Counted from the first letter of the stretch, positions 1-11,618 are shown. The stretch is 64,000 nt of DNA from Flammulina velutipes (GCA_011800155.1 CM022377.1:930001-994000), one strand, 5' to 3'. The notes: generated by a model not told the origin, from the sequence alone. Made by a program: numbers and translations.

Positions 1-541
1 ATACTCGTCGTCATATGTATCTGCCACTCCTATAAGCTGGTTTTCGATTTCTAGACTTCCTCCGACTGTGACCTTGGTGCTATACTTCCGCCCTTTCGCT
101 TGTCCAGCCACATAGTATGCTCTCTTAAGTACGAGGTCAAAAGTCAAGCAGAGCGCCATTTTGCGACGACATTCTACTCACAAATCGTCCTTTATCTTCG
201 CCCAGATCGTAATCTCCGAGACTTTCCTTCTTTATCCACGTCCAGCAGCTCCCCGTGTCGATAAGAAGTTTGACTGGTATGAGGCGCAAATCATATACTT
301 CAGTGTTCTGGTATAAAGGTGAGGGCTTACGTTTCTTGTCTAAATCGCCTATGGTAATTTCAGCCAGTAAAGAGGACCCGCATTCTGTAAGAAACTCTGT
401 GACACCTGCGCGCCGTTCCAACGAAGAGAGTGAACTTGTTGTGTCTGAGTATCGATAGCGAGAAGGAGTGGGATTGCCGGAGCATGAAACAACAAGAGAG
501 ATAAGAAGGGCTACGGGAGGAAGAAGCGTGTATAGACGCAT
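1..541 (-). CDS. Pepsin-like aspartic protease, 5' part (copy B, cut by window edge)
   Basis: This is the amino-terminal part of a secreted A1-family aspartic protease; its 3' end lies outside the window. The ATG (complement of 539-541) opens a signal peptide with a hydrophobic core (LLPPVALLISLVVS). The next exon carries the first catalytic motif, LLIDTGSCWTWIKK, where DTGS is the active-site loop. Exons split at good GTAAGC/CAG and GTGAGT/AG sites. The DNA is nearly identical to 2430-2965, which holds the same exons of the complete copy A about 2,424 bp away, so the two are tandem duplicates. Family role (established): secreted protein degradation in acid conditions. Whether copy B has an intact second lobe cannot be seen here. 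Confidence 0.85.
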
Positions 542-1451
542 GCTTGATGGCCAGCAACAAGCTTACAATTTGACATGGATTAATGATGTACCTTTATACT
601 TGCCGAGGTATACAGTCGTCAATGCAATACGCAGGTATTTCCCGCAGAACTGTTGCGACACAGGTGGTTGAAAGGTTCCCGGAGCGCATCCCGCGTTCGA
701 GTCGACGCACAGCCTGAGGCTCGGCATAGCTTCGTCGCTTTGCTTTCTTGGGGTGCTATTTTTCAACTTGACGGGATTTGACAAGAGGATTCCCAATGCG
801 TCACTCATGAGACTCTTGAATAGTGATGCCATATAGGTGCCAGCGAAGGTGTGGATGGACTGAGATTGTGGCGCACGAGCTTCCTCGCATAATATATTTG
901 TTAATCTTCTCGATCTACATATACTTGAATTATCATACAATGATGCTCAGATCCGAGCTGTGTGTTTCTGTGGGAATCACATACCGCATACCAGTGTATA
1001 CATACAACGAAATGACCTGTGCTGTCGAAAAAGGAAGGATCGGCAAACTCCGCACGATTCAGCATCGTATGTGGCTGTGTAAAGCCTCTGTGTCAATGAT
1101 ATTCAACGTTTACACTCCAGGAGTTACATTCAGGCCTTAAAAGTGTATTGCAATGGTTTGACACTTGTGGCGAGGACCAAGCTGAGTGTTATCCCGCCCC
1201 AAATGGCCCTTGTGTCCTACCGAAATCCGAAGCTCGTCAAGGGAGGTCTGTGCCACTTCCTCCGACTCAACCTCCCGTTCTTGTCCTCGGGATATTCCTT
1301 CTATATCAGTTAAACGTGATTTCCGGAACACGTATAGGCCGGGAATATCGACAGTGGATCGTATGTTCCGTTCGATGAAACATCCATTCCCTTCATAATC
1401 ACTCAGTGCAGTGGACAACATGATTGGACTTCAGTAGGCTCTATTGACACT
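542..1451. other. Intergenic, 5' side of protease copy B
   Basis: No convincing gene. The stretch holds the promoter of copy B and the 3' flank of copy A. Around 690-940 it keeps short matches to the promoter of copy A (3105-3265), for example GTCGACGCACA and TTGTTAATCTTC/CTGTTAATCTTC, so the duplicated unit included upstream DNA. One of three GATTGTGGCGC words lies at 864-874. Confidence 0.5.
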
Positions 1452-2965
1452 TCAATTAATCAATGATCGCGTGTACTCTGTGATACCAATCCCAACCTGT
1501 TCGTTGTCTGCGTCCAAATGGACGTAGTACCGTTCGAAGAAGGGTGAGCCTATGATAAACCCTTCTTTGCTGAATTTGTCGACTCTCAGTGTTATATATT
1601 CGTCGCTTGCTGAAGTCGTGCCGTTCCCTGGCGTCTTATTTTCCGGAGCTCCACTATCCGACGCCCCACTATCTGACGCCTTGCTGTCTGGACTACCTTG
1701 TCTAGATATGTACCAGTTTTTGAGTGCATTGGGAATGAGAGGGAAGGTCTGGCCGGCCATTACGATGTTCAGGTCTCCCATCTTGGCGTATTTCTCGCGC
1801 GATATCTTCGTTACATCTCTGTGTGGCTCAGCGCCGGTGGCCTCCAAGAACTTGTCATAGGCATCTGGGGTTAGACTGATTGTCCCGGATCCTGTATCCA
1901 GATAGATAGGGACCACATCCTCCGAGTGTATGGTTGTGCTTTGATATGCTACGCTGGCGTCTACGACCCACTGTAATTCGGACTCGCTGGGCGCGGGCTT
2001 CACGGGCCTGATGAAACTCAGCAAGGCGAAACTTCTATGTGCGTAAACTTACACGATGGACAAGCCCTTTGCGCAACAGTGTCTATCGTAGCCACCTGAA
2101 TAAATGGTAAGCAGATTGTGGTAGAGTCCATGTTGGAGTCCATTAACTGTTAGCTGTCCACAGTCCGGTTCCTCCACAGGCGTAAAGAAAACCCCCAGGC
2201 TCCCATGAGCCTGCTTTGTCTTTCTGAGGTTTTGAAAAAGGTTTGCTTCTGGGGGATACTTGCGATGGTCTGTGCAAATACCTAGCCTGGATAGATAAAA
2301 ATATTGAGGATGATTTCACAGAGTGCGCTATGACGATCAGGCTCTTACCCCAGGATTCCATCCCAAGCCTCTCTCCTGACGCTGGAATATTACTTAGTTA
2401 TGTGCCACACAAAATATAAAGCTCGTACTCGTCGTCATATCTATCTGCCACTCCTATAAGCTGGTTTTCGATTTCTAGACTTCCTCCGACTGTGACCTTG
2501 GTGCTATACTTGCGCCCTTTCGCATGTCCAACCACATAGTATATTCTCTTTACAACGTTAAAAGTCAAGCAGAGCGCCATTTTGCGAGGACATTCTACTC
2601 ACAAATCGTCCTTTATCTTCGCCCAGATCGTAATCTCCGAGGCTTTCCTTCTTTATCCAAGTCCAGCAGCTCCCCGTGTCGATAAGAAGTTTGACTGGTA
2701 TGAGGCGCAAATCATATACTTCAGTGTTCTGGTATAAAGGTGAGGACTTACGTTTCTTGTCTAAATCGCCTATGGTAATTTCAGCCAGTAAAGAGGACCC
2801 GCATTCTGTAAGAAACTCTGTGACACCCGCCCGCCTTTCCAAAGAGGAAAGCGAGCTTGTAACATTCGAGGATCGATCTGCTAGATGACGAAAGGGAGTC
2901 GGTTTACCGGAACATGAGATAACAAGAGATATGAAAAGCGCCACACGAGGGAAAGAGAGATGCAT
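1452..2965 (-). CDS. Secreted pepsin-like aspartic protease (copy A)
   Basis: A complete A1-family aspartic endopeptidase in about seven exons. Exon 1 (2752-2965) gives a signal peptide (HLSFPRVALFISLVISCSG). Exon 2 (2603-2694) carries the first active site DTGSCWTW, and exon 3 is 2429-2547. Exon 4 runs into exon 5 to rebuild the family signature DGILGLG. The last exon (1452 to about 2030) holds the second catalytic motif, YLDTGSGTISL, and ends with IGSPFFERYYVHLD, matching the FLRxxYxVFD-like end of the family. The C-terminal lobe contains a Ser/Asp/Gly-rich insert (SDSGASDSGAPENK). The upstream Met in the same frame is a TTG codon, so the ATG at 2965 is preferred. Exon joins between 2030 and 2290 are the least certain part. 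It is likely secreted and active, since both Asp motifs are present. Confidence 0.85.
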
Positions 2966-3277
2966 GCTTGACGTCCAGCAACAAGTTTGCAACTTGACAC
3001 GGATGAATGATTTACCTTTTATACTGCACTGCTACATGCAATGCTGAGTAGGTTACTGTGCGACTTGCGTTGCCTGACAAACAGTTGCGTCGACGATTGC
3101 ACAGTTCGGTCCGTCGGGTCGACGCACATCATCGTCACTGTCGTTGCACTTTCGCGCTGTCGGTGGGCGTGGGGAATGAACCACGTCTATGCAATTTGGG
3201 CTGGTAGTGTGCTTTGTATTTGCAGCACACTCGTATATCTGTTAATCTTCGCGATCTTCACGTAACTCGGGCGTGGC
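2966..3277. promoter_or_regulatory. Promoter region of protease copy A
   Basis: An AT-moderate stretch directly upstream of the copy A start codon. It contains TTTTATACT around 3018-3026, read toward the protease as AGTATAAAA, a plausible TATA-like element about 55 bp from the ATG. Copy B has a matching CTTTATACT at about 592-600. No ORF here looks coding. Confidence 0.4.
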
Positions 3278-3513
3278 TCAGATAGTGTGCGGTCTGTTTC
3301 CGTGAGAACCGTCAGTCTGAGTAACTCTGATCGTTGCCGGGAAACATACCTGGGGCGATGCATATGGATACGTACGGTGGCACCTTTGAAGAACTTGTAG
3401 ACGAACATAAATCGAGAGTCCTTGCCGTAGCCTGCATCAGCGCCAGACGAGCTAAGGCCGCGCTTGCCAAAGAGCCAACACCAGCGGTACCCGTTCACGT
3501 CGTCTACTGACAT
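3278..3513 (-). CDS. Small two-exon candidate gene, 59 aa, unknown
   Basis: Not recognised. The ATG at 3513 follows an in-frame TAA. It opens an exon (3350-3513) whose codon choice looks coding (GAC, AAG, TTC, GTC and GGC rich). That exon ends at an excellent donor, CCCAG|GTATGT. A 56 bp intron with a CTGAC branch-like site leads to CAG|ACCGC, and the second exon is only 16 nt and stops at TGA (3278-3280). The joined length is an exact multiple of three. The product is soluble and aromatic/basic (GYRWCWLFGKRG, then DSRFMFVYKFF), with no signal peptide or TM. It could also be a relic fragment of a larger gene. The sequence shows the ORF and splice sites; expression is inference. Confidence 0.35.
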
Positions 3514-4028
3514 TTTCCGCCAGTTTGGTCGTTATCATTGGAATACTGCGAGTTCAAAGTCAGTGGAGATCAATACGGGAAATGCAAAGAATGGCTAGAA
3601 AAAGATCATACAGGTTTGTACAATAGCACTTCTCTGGGAGGTACCCATCGGTCGCTACCAGAGCGGGTACTTCGGACGCTGAACGACAATAAAGATGTTT
3701 ACAATTGGTCTGGAAGAACAGGTGAAGCCTGAGAAGGACACAGCGAAAAAGTTGAAGGATGCCCAGGCCGATGTATCGTTGTAGAAGAAACTGCCAGCGT
3801 GGCAGGTGCGTTTCTGTACCTGTCCTAATGATTTCTAAGTGACAATGGAACGCGACAAATGGCCTGGATGCGTTCGGGATCAACTTGAAAGGAGCAACGA
3901 AGCAGTCTGCGCTCAAGTGACGAAGAACACGCACAGTACAACATCTTATCAGATAAAGCCGATCTACTCCGATCCGCATGTAATAGCACATCATGATCAC
4001 TTTCCGATGTTGTTCTCCTCCCACCATA
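3514..4028. other. Intergenic, no convincing gene
   Basis: Both strands hold only short or low-complexity frames. A 168-aa minus-strand frame at 3560-4066 has no family features and runs across the start of the next gene. It probably contains the promoters of the flanking divergent genes. Confidence 0.5.
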
Positions 4029-5396
4029 ATGGATTTAGCAGACATAAGCACCAGTGCATCCACCATTCGCTCTCTGCATATTCCCGTCGTTGATGACTCC
4101 CTTGCTGAATGCTCCAGTTCCCAGCCTTCGTCTCCGCACTCTCTGCCTTCCCCGCCAGACAGTCCTTCCTCGGACTCGGTTTCGTCGTTTCCCTCTGTCT
4201 CGTCGTCCTTCTTCTTCAGCTCAGCCGCTGCGAGCCCACCACATTCTCAGCCACAGTCAGATCACGCCAGGCAATCCACACAGGGGCTCATCATCCCGTC
4301 ATTGTCACTGCCAGAGGCGCTACACCATCCCACCCCGTACGGTCAAACTCTCGGCGACCTTCGCCTCCTTGTAGTCGGCGGCAAGGACTTTCTAGCAAAG
4401 TTGCTACTAGAGGACAACGAAGACATTGTCGACAAGGGAATCTGGGAGGACGCCGGATTTGGGCGTCTTCGACGTGCTTCCACGGATTGGATTGTTCATC
4501 GAGACGCCCACGGTCTCGAAAAATTTGAGCCTACGAGAAACGTGCAGATCCACGAGCTTCCAGGGTATGAGTGTAATGATAATGTGAGCCCTTGATCTTC
4601 GACTGCATCGTGGCCGTCACACTTATCTCTTCCCAGCCGAACCATCTCGTGGCCCATGTAAAGTCCCTTATACAAACACCGTTTCTCGCTATAGCAGAGG
4701 TTCTTGAGCCATCGTGTGATCCATCTGGGACAGCTGCTGGCCTACTGTCATCGCCGTATTCGCCATTATGCACGGCGCTTGTTCTCTTAATGCCTTCCAG
4801 TACGTGAATGTCCAATTCAATTACCCTCATCCTAACTCTACTCCGCAGCATCTTCCACATTCGAACGTACTATCATTGACGAGCTATCGTCTTACATCCC
4901 TATCATTGCCCTTCCCCGCGTCCCAGATGACATTAATGACGCCACACTTTCTTCGTTCAAGCCTTCTTCGCCGATTTCTCTAAGGCATGGCCTATTTCGC
5001 AACCCAGAGGTTCTATTGAGCGTACGAAATGAAGCGTCAGATCGTTTCTTCCGCTGGAGAGAGGTCTCCCATCTAACACAAGGCATGGTGCGGCACAGAC
5101 GACAGCGGACGGACGCGGTCGTGGCACCATGGAAGGAGAAAGAGTGGGGCGATTACCTGTCTTATGATGTTGCGAAGCGACTCAAGGACGACTCGGATCC
5201 AGTGGATGAGTTACCCAGGCGCTGTTACGAAGCAGGCTTTGACCCTTTACACTTCACATCTGTTGTGATGTTCGCGCTCTCTGTGATGAGCCCAACGAAG
5301 CTGTCCATAGGTGCATTCTTCAGGGACTGGAATGTCCGGTTCGCGATGGTGAGCGGATTTTGTTTTGGATTGGGCATTGGTCTTTGGTTGAGATAG
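4029..5396 (+). CDS. Uncharacterised protein with Ser-rich N-terminus and C-terminal TM segment
   Basis: Three exons: 4029-4583, 4637-4799 and 4849-5396, with introns of 53 and 49 bp (GTGAGC...CCCAG and GTACGT...CGCAG). The start chosen is MDLADISTSAS; an upstream in-frame ATG at 3993 is possible. The product is roughly 420 aa. It has a Ser/Pro-rich low-complexity region at about residues 20-85, then a folded-looking region beginning LGDLRLLVVGGKDFLAKLL and acidic/helical parts. It ends with one hydrophobic segment (FAMVSGFCFGLGIGLWL) directly before the stop. That pattern suggests a tail-anchored membrane protein with a cytosolic body. I do not recognise the family, and no catalytic motif is evident. 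Confidence 0.75.
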
Positions 5397-5717
5397 GGTG
5401 TATGTGTATGTTGTATGTATCAATGATGGATTACGCCGTTTATGCCTAATTCTAGGAAGTCGTTCCACGCACAGAACCAGACTACTAACGCCCGAGAATG
5501 ATTGTGGCGCTATTTAATTCGTGCTTCCCAATTACTGCGCACTAATTTCTCCGTGTTTGGCGAGCGCTAATAGACCAATGTGTTGCTGAAGAAGGGCGCT
5601 TCGAGCTCAGAGTGGCTGGTATACAATAACCTGTGGGAATATCGTTCAATTCCGGAACTAAATTACATAAGGAGATGGACGGCCAAGCCTTTCCCCGCTG
5701 TCTTGTTTCGAACGTCC
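5397..5717. promoter_or_regulatory. Intergenic/promoter of the CYSTM gene
   Basis: No gene seen. It includes the word GATTGTGGCGC (5500-5510), which also occurs at 864-874 and 21873-21883. Confidence 0.35.
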
Positions 5718-6175
5718 ATGTCGTATTACCCGCCTCAAGGTAAACTCTTCCGAAATATGGGCCATTTCTAGGCGCTAACTAGCTTTCTCAAACAGGTCAA
5801 CCCCAACAAGGAGGCTATTATCCTCAAGTACGCTTCCGAAACGAACAGTTCCGGTGAAGGACTGACACCGTCGACAGCAACCTCCCCAATCCTACCAGGG
5901 ATATGACCAAGGCCAATACGGAGGCGGTCCACCCCCCGGCCAGGGATACTACCCTCAGCAGCAGCAGCCCCAGACTATCATAGTGTATGTAACCTCCGAG
6001 GCTGAAAGAGAACCTTTAGCTTATGCATTGGCAGCCAACAGCAACCGCAGAAGGACGACAACAACTGTTGTATGGCGTGTCTCGCTGGAGCGTGTTGTTT
6101 CTGTTGCATGGATGGTACGTGTCCTTGCCTCTGTTTGATCGTCCCATTGTCCTAACTGGCCCAGCTTTATTATAA
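5718..6175 (+). CDS. CYSTM-domain small protein (Gln/Tyr/Pro-rich), 83 aa
   Basis: Five tiny exons: 5718-5739 (22 nt), 5796-5827 (32 nt), 5878-5984, 6035-6114 and 6165-6175 (11 nt, holding the stop). The total is 252 nt, in frame throughout. The product begins MSYYPPQGQPQQGGYYPQ and continues with Gln/Gly/Tyr/Pro repeats. It ends in a cysteine cluster, NNCCMACLAGACCFCCMD, the signature of the CYSTM module (cysteine-rich, membrane-associated C-terminus). Known family members sit at the plasma membrane and are linked to stress tolerance. No single reading frame exceeds about 35 codons, so simple ORF calling would miss it. The gene is convergent with the DJ-1 gene, whose stop is 142 bp downstream. 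Confidence 0.85.
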
Positions 6176-6317
6176 CTTCCTCGTTAGTGGATCTCTCCCG
6201 TGGAATGAGCCAATCGCGATGGTTTTTCGTTATAACTCTGGGCCTTGTTATCAAATTTATTTCATAAATACCCATCCGGGCAGAGTCCGCATTCATCGAC
6301 TGTGCGTGTGGTTCTTG

Positions 6318-7288
6318 TCAGAGACAAGACCCACCTCGCCAAACCAGTTCAAGACCGTTTACCATGGTGTCCCAAGGGGGAAAACCATTGGGCCACGAAC
6401 CTCCTTCCTCTTATCTGCGCCACACAAGATTTCAATAAGAGTGAGCGCGAAGGGGAACGTTGTCCCTACCCTGAGATGAATACTATATATATATAGTGGA
6501 AGAGAAGACAACTCACCTGGACCTCGACTGCCATACGTGTCGAAGTTATAAAGGATGACAGGCAGAAAGATGGAAGGATGCTCACGTCGTCACCAAGTTC
6601 CCTGAGACTACGACGGAGTCCTCCAAGTACTCATAATCTGATGTGATATTGCTTTCAGTAAATGGCTGGAGAAGACAAATTCAATGAGAAACAGACCTTT
6701 AACAAGCTGCTCCTTGACGCCTGGGTGAGACGTCAGAGGCTGTCTGGGCAGGCCGGATGTCAGTGCTGTGAGGCTTCCTGGTATGACCGTGCGTCTATCA
6801 GGACAAGTAGATAGATGTACTCCCCCTACGCACCTGCGCATATCATACCGACATGTTTGTTCGCATCGAGATATTTCTTGACGAGGGTTTGCACCTCGAC
6901 GGACTTGGACATGGTATCAGCGCCTTTAGCACCTCCTGGGATGACAAGGACGTCGTATTTGTCCTGATATGGTAAGATCCACGCTACGTCTTCCTGTAGC
7001 AAGTACTTACGGGACCGCACTGAGAGGCGTCAAAAAAGATATCAGGCATGATGTTGATTCCTCGAGATCCTTTGGCAACATATGGAGACACAGCACCGCT
7101 TAGAATGTGCTGTTCGTCGGGAATAAATGCAGACTGAGTTTGTATCCCAGCGCGCACGAAGGTATCGTACGTGATCGTGCTGTGTATACGAATTGTAAAT
7201 GTGGCATAGCTGAAATCTAGAAATGGATGGGTACGAACAACTCCATCTCCTCTGTTCCATCAGCGATAAGAATGAGTGCAGATGGCAT
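6318..7288 (-). CDS. DJ-1/PfpI family protein (glyoxalase III/deglycase-like)
   Basis: About 213 aa in six exons. It begins MPSALILIADGTEEMEF, the standard DJ-1 N-terminus, and Glu16 corresponds to the conserved acid near the active site. The strand carrying VLVIPGGAKGADTM leads to the nucleophile elbow GMICAG, with the reactive Cys at about residue 115. Later exons give YEYLEDSVVVSGNLVTT and SRGPGTTFPFALTLIEILCG, the conserved C-terminal half of the family. The acceptor used before TTFPF is the TAG a few bases after a CAG, which keeps the frame. Known roles for the family are protection from oxidative and carbonyl stress; which activity applies here is inference. All catalytic landmarks are present. 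Confidence 0.9.
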
Positions 7289-7541
7289 GGTAGTTATGAA
7301 GATTCTGGTTGTACGAGTATAGAACCTGGCCGTCACAAGTCAAGTCTCGCTCGGACCGGGATCCCCGATTTTAGTGGCGTCGAGAGTCGAGACCTTAACG
7401 ACACAACTTCGGGAATTGGACGATATAACAATGTAAAGACGATGGATAGGGTTCCTACGCTTTATCGAAAATCCTGACCTTGTTTTTCCTACATTGCGCT
7501 GCTCCTTGCTTTCCATCGGCTCTAACTAGATTCTATCTCAT

Positions 7542-9476
7542 CTAAAAGGCAGTCTTCCCAGTGGTATAACCTATATCCAACCATTTCCTCATTCCTTTAC
7601 CGTGCTTTATCGTAGCCAGAAGTAGGAAACATCCACACCACACCAATCCAGCAGAAATGGCATCAGTAGCAACAATGCCCAGATTGTTAATCCCTGGGAA
7701 AATCAAGGTGATACTGGCACCAACTAACATCGCACGTAGACCCCTGTGGTTGAAATCATATAAGTGGTGCTCCTCTCAGAATAATGATATGACATACATG
7801 GTGGCCGCTAACACCTCCGCACTCCGATCATGCAATATATCGACTGTGTACGCACTCATGGGTGTAAGCACGAGAACCACACCAACACCGTTCATAAAGA
7901 AACACCCGAGATTGAGGACGAGGCCAAGCGGTCCCGGTACATAGGCGGTGAAGATCCCAGACAACAGAATGGAAAGAGGGACGGGAACGAGAACACCGAA
8001 AATGGCTGCTTTCAGACGCTCCTCTGGAGCCCATCCTTCGGGTCCGTGTTTTTCAATCGCACGTATAACAAAATAGTCAGATAGACGACCGGCTATGGGT
8101 GCACCGACTAAAGGACCTGTGAATATCAACATTATACACACATGAAGCATTATACTCATGTTTCCTATTCCGAGAGGGAAGTAACAAGCACCAATGAGAA
8201 GCTCGTTGGTGATGTTGTATTTCATCCCCTAGATTACCTTTTAGCTCAAAACTCATTGAAAATACTATCAAGGCGCACCAGAGTGTAAGAGATCGGAACG
8301 AGTAGACCTCATCCTGATGTCAAGAAACAGTTCATCATCCAACAAGGATGATGCTTACAATAATCGGTTACCAAGCAGACCGTGCCACACAGCGTCTAGA
8401 ATTAAATAATGAGAAAATCATAATACGAAACAGAAATAATTGAAGCTTACTATCAAAAGGATATTCGGACTGCGAAGTAGAGAGAAGCAACGGAAAGGGT
8501 TCAACCAGACCCATATGAATGTATTTGACTCTGCGCCGGTTGCTTGCCTCTCTTTTTCAATCCCTCTCGTGTTAGGATGGCACGTCTCGGGGAGATAGGC
8601 AAAAAGCATGACCAGTGTAAAGAAACCCGCAATCGCCAACCCGAACTGCGTCCATCGCCACGAAAAGTAATGTGCTCCGAATCCTATGATGGATAATCAA
8701 TCAGTATTACGCCACGCCCTTCGGCCGAGAATATATGTGTATTACCTCCGGCTGCAGGTGAAAGGGCAGGTCCTAGCATTGTCGCCTGAATCTCATTAAG
8801 CTCAATAGATCACCAGTCTTGCAAACATACTCCGAAGAAAATCCCCATCGCCGTTCCCCGCTCAGTGAGCTTGTAAATGTCACCAATGACAGCTGCACCA
8901 ACAGATAGTCCTCCTGACGTTCCGAGAGCTTGTATGCATCTCCAGACCATCATTTCTGGCACATTCCGGGATACCGAAACCCCGAGGGAGCCAATAAGGA
9001 GCAAGGGACATCCTGCAAGATACGCTGCGCGCCGTCCATCTAGTAAGAATGCAACACACAATTAGAGTTCGAACACTGAGACTAGCGACTGCGTGGAAAC
9101 TTGCAATATGCGGAATACGTCGCAAACGTCAAGGACCCCACTGCCATCGAGCAAATGGAGAAACTAACAGCGAAACTGCACAGTTGAGTCTTCGGAGAAT
9201 CGACATGGGGAAGAGCGGGATACCTTATGGTCTGTGCATCCGAGTTAAGATCTTTAGCGATCTGCGGTATAGAAGGGATGAATGTCCCAGATGCAAACAC
9301 TGTTCCAAGATTAGATCGTTCGAACTTGACAGGGATTTTAAAATGGACTTGCAAGGTAATAAAGCACTCCAAGAAACTAACACGACGATGGTACGTTTTT
9401 CTCGTATAGAAAATCTAGAATAGATGGCGTCGCGATCCTCAGCCAGCAAAGGAGTGCTTTCCGAGTCAGAGGCCAT
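7542..9476 (-). CDS. MFS transporter, DHA1/multidrug type (copy 1)
   Basis: A multi-exon major facilitator of about 500 aa. It opens MASDSESTPLLAEDRDAIYS, a cytosolic N-terminus. Motif A-like DGRRAAYLAGCPLLLIGS follows the second TM. TM4-5 reads RCIQALGTSGGLSVGAAVIG, and motif C-like ATMLGPALSPAAGG follows. A cytosolic loop precedes the second half (VGAPIAGRLSDYFVIRAIEK). It ends KWLDIGYTTGKTAF. The pattern is that of fungal polyamine/drug:H+ antiporters (TPO/FLU1/Bcr-like). All exon joins I tested keep frame, for example across 8260-8410. The tandem neighbour at 9652-11618 shares gene structure and most motifs. The substrate is unknown. Confidence 0.88.
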
Positions 9477-9651
9477 GGGAAGAGATATATACTAGGTAAG
9501 CACATGCAAGTCCGAACTCGAGATGTAGAAGCCGCCGGCAATCACGATACCGGTAATAATTAGTGGCGCACTCACAATGTACGTTGTGCTGACCGAGGAA
9601 TGTGCGTATATCATGTTCATTTTGAGCTCATCTATATTTTTCACATATACA

Positions 9652-11618
9652 TCAGTTAGCTTTTGCGTCCGTATATCCCATGTCAACGAAGTCCCGCATG
9701 GGCTGACCATATCTTATCACCAAAACAACGATGACAAATCCGAGCCATGCTACACCAGCAGCAATCGCATCGGTCGCAGCGAGACCAATAGTTTTGATGC
9801 CTGGGATAACCAGTGTAATTCCAAGTGAAATCAGCATAGACCGCAATCCCCTAGGAGCTAATTAGCATAGCATAACGACAAGAAAAACGACTCACATTGA
9901 AGCCGCCATTACTTCAGCACTCCGGTCACGCATTATATCTACAGAGTACGCTGTCAGAGGCGTGAGGACCAGGTCAACCCCGACGCCGTTCACGAAGAAA
10001 CATATCAAGTTGAGCGTGAGCCCTAGAGCTCCAGGTACGTAGGTCGTCACTAGCCCAGATGCTAGTATAGATAGTGGTACGGGAACCAATGTTCCGAATA
10101 AAGCGCCTTTGAGGCGTTCTTCGGGAAGCCAGTGGTCTTTGCCGTACTTTTCTATGGCGCGTATAACGTACATGTCGGAAAGAAGACCTGATATTGGTGC
10201 TCCAACTAGATGGAAAACATCAGAATCGCCTTCGTGTTGCAACAACGAGAATTAGACATACCAGCATTTCCTAATCCGACAGGTATGAAACAGGCGCCGA
10301 TTATGAATTCGTTCGTGATGTTGTATCGTTGTCCCTATGGGAAGATTTAGCTCTCAACTCGAGTATATCAAGTTGATACTAACAATGGTATACGCGATAG
10401 GAACAAGGAGAACTAGCCAATTATCCCATTAGCCTCTTCCACTGCACATTCAAGAATGGGTGTAACTCACCAAAATCAGTTAGCAAAGCCACTGTACCGC
10501 ATAATGTCTATATCATGGTCAGCGCTTTTGAATAAGTCACAACAAATCTGCGCTGACGTACCGTAAGTAGCAAATTCGGACTCTTCAGAAGTCTGAAACA
10601 GCTGAACGGGTTCAACCACACCCACTTGAACACCCCCGAATCCGGTTCATAGCCCATTGATCTCCGGTGCTTGTCTATACCCCTCGATCCCGGATGACAA
10701 GTCTCTGGCAGCAAAGTAGCAAGCAACACAAAGGTGAACAGGCCCGCAATGCCTAGACATATCTGTGTCCACCTCCATGACGCGTAGTGTGCTCCCCAAC
10801 CTATCACCAAAGTTATCACCCCGCAAGCAAATAGGTTTGAAGAACATACCTCCCGCCAGTGGTGCAAGAGCTGGTCCAGCAAGGGATGCCTAAACGACAA
10901 TCAGGCTACCAAAGCCGCGCGCATAAAGGTGAAGAAAACTAACCCCGAAGAATATACCCATAGCAGTCCCTCTCTCCGTGACCTTGTAAATGTCCCCAAT
11001 GACCGCCGCACCGACAGACATACCGCCTGACGTTCCCATCGCTTGTACGCACCGCCAGAATACCATCTCCGGCACCGTGCGCGAGAACGCTACGCCTATG
11101 GATCCGATGAATAGGAGAGGGGTACCGCATGTATACATCGCGCGTCTTCCGTCTACGCAAAGACAAATATCCAGAAGATAAGGATAAGGATAATGAGAAG
11201 AGGAGGTTGAACGTACAAAACGATGAATAGGTGGCGAACGCCATCGACCCAATAGCAGTAGACAAAATCGCTATGCTAACCGTAAACCTAACGCATTAAG
11301 ATCAGTGAGAGGTCTGGTCATGATGTATCAATTATTGGACATACGTGACAGTCTGGATATCCGAGTTCAAATCTTTAGCGATTTGGGGTATAGATGGTAT
11401 GAATGTTCCCGAAGCAAACACTAGTAGACAATTCAAGTCCAACTCTGATGCATATCACAGCAGACCAAAAACTTACTGGGAAGTAAAGCACTCCAAGAAA
11501 CTAGCGCCACGATCATACGTTTTGTTTTGTTCGGAAACCGAGTATAGATAGCCTCATGCTCGTTGATTGCAGCGATTTCCGCTGCGTCGTGCAGTAACGG
11601 TGTTTCTTCCGAGGTCAT
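9652..11618 (-). CDS. MFS transporter, DHA1/multidrug type (copy 2)
   Basis: Tandem paralogue of the transporter at 7542-9476, same strand and similar intron positions. It starts MTSEETPLLHDAAEIAAINE. Conserved blocks are FASGTFIPSIPQIAKDLNSD, CVQAMGTSGGMSVGAAVIGD and AHYASWRWTQICLGIAGLF. The second half has VGAPISGLLSDMYVIRAIEK, and the end reads FVDMGYTDAKAN. The gap from its stop to the start of copy 1 is about 175 bp, so copy 1's promoter is very short. Amino-acid divergence is clear but moderate, which points to an older duplication than that of the protease pair. Likely a plasma-membrane proton-driven exporter. Confidence 0.88.

Noticed and set aside
1640..1690. Minisatellite-like repeat (CCACTATC(C/T)GACGCC)
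   Set aside because: It is coding: it makes the Ser-Asp-Ser-Gly-Ala repeats of the protease insert, with only two to three units.
3560..4066. 168-aa minus-strand frame upstream of the TM gene
   Set aside because: No signal peptide logic or family motif; overlaps the first exon of the supported plus-strand gene.
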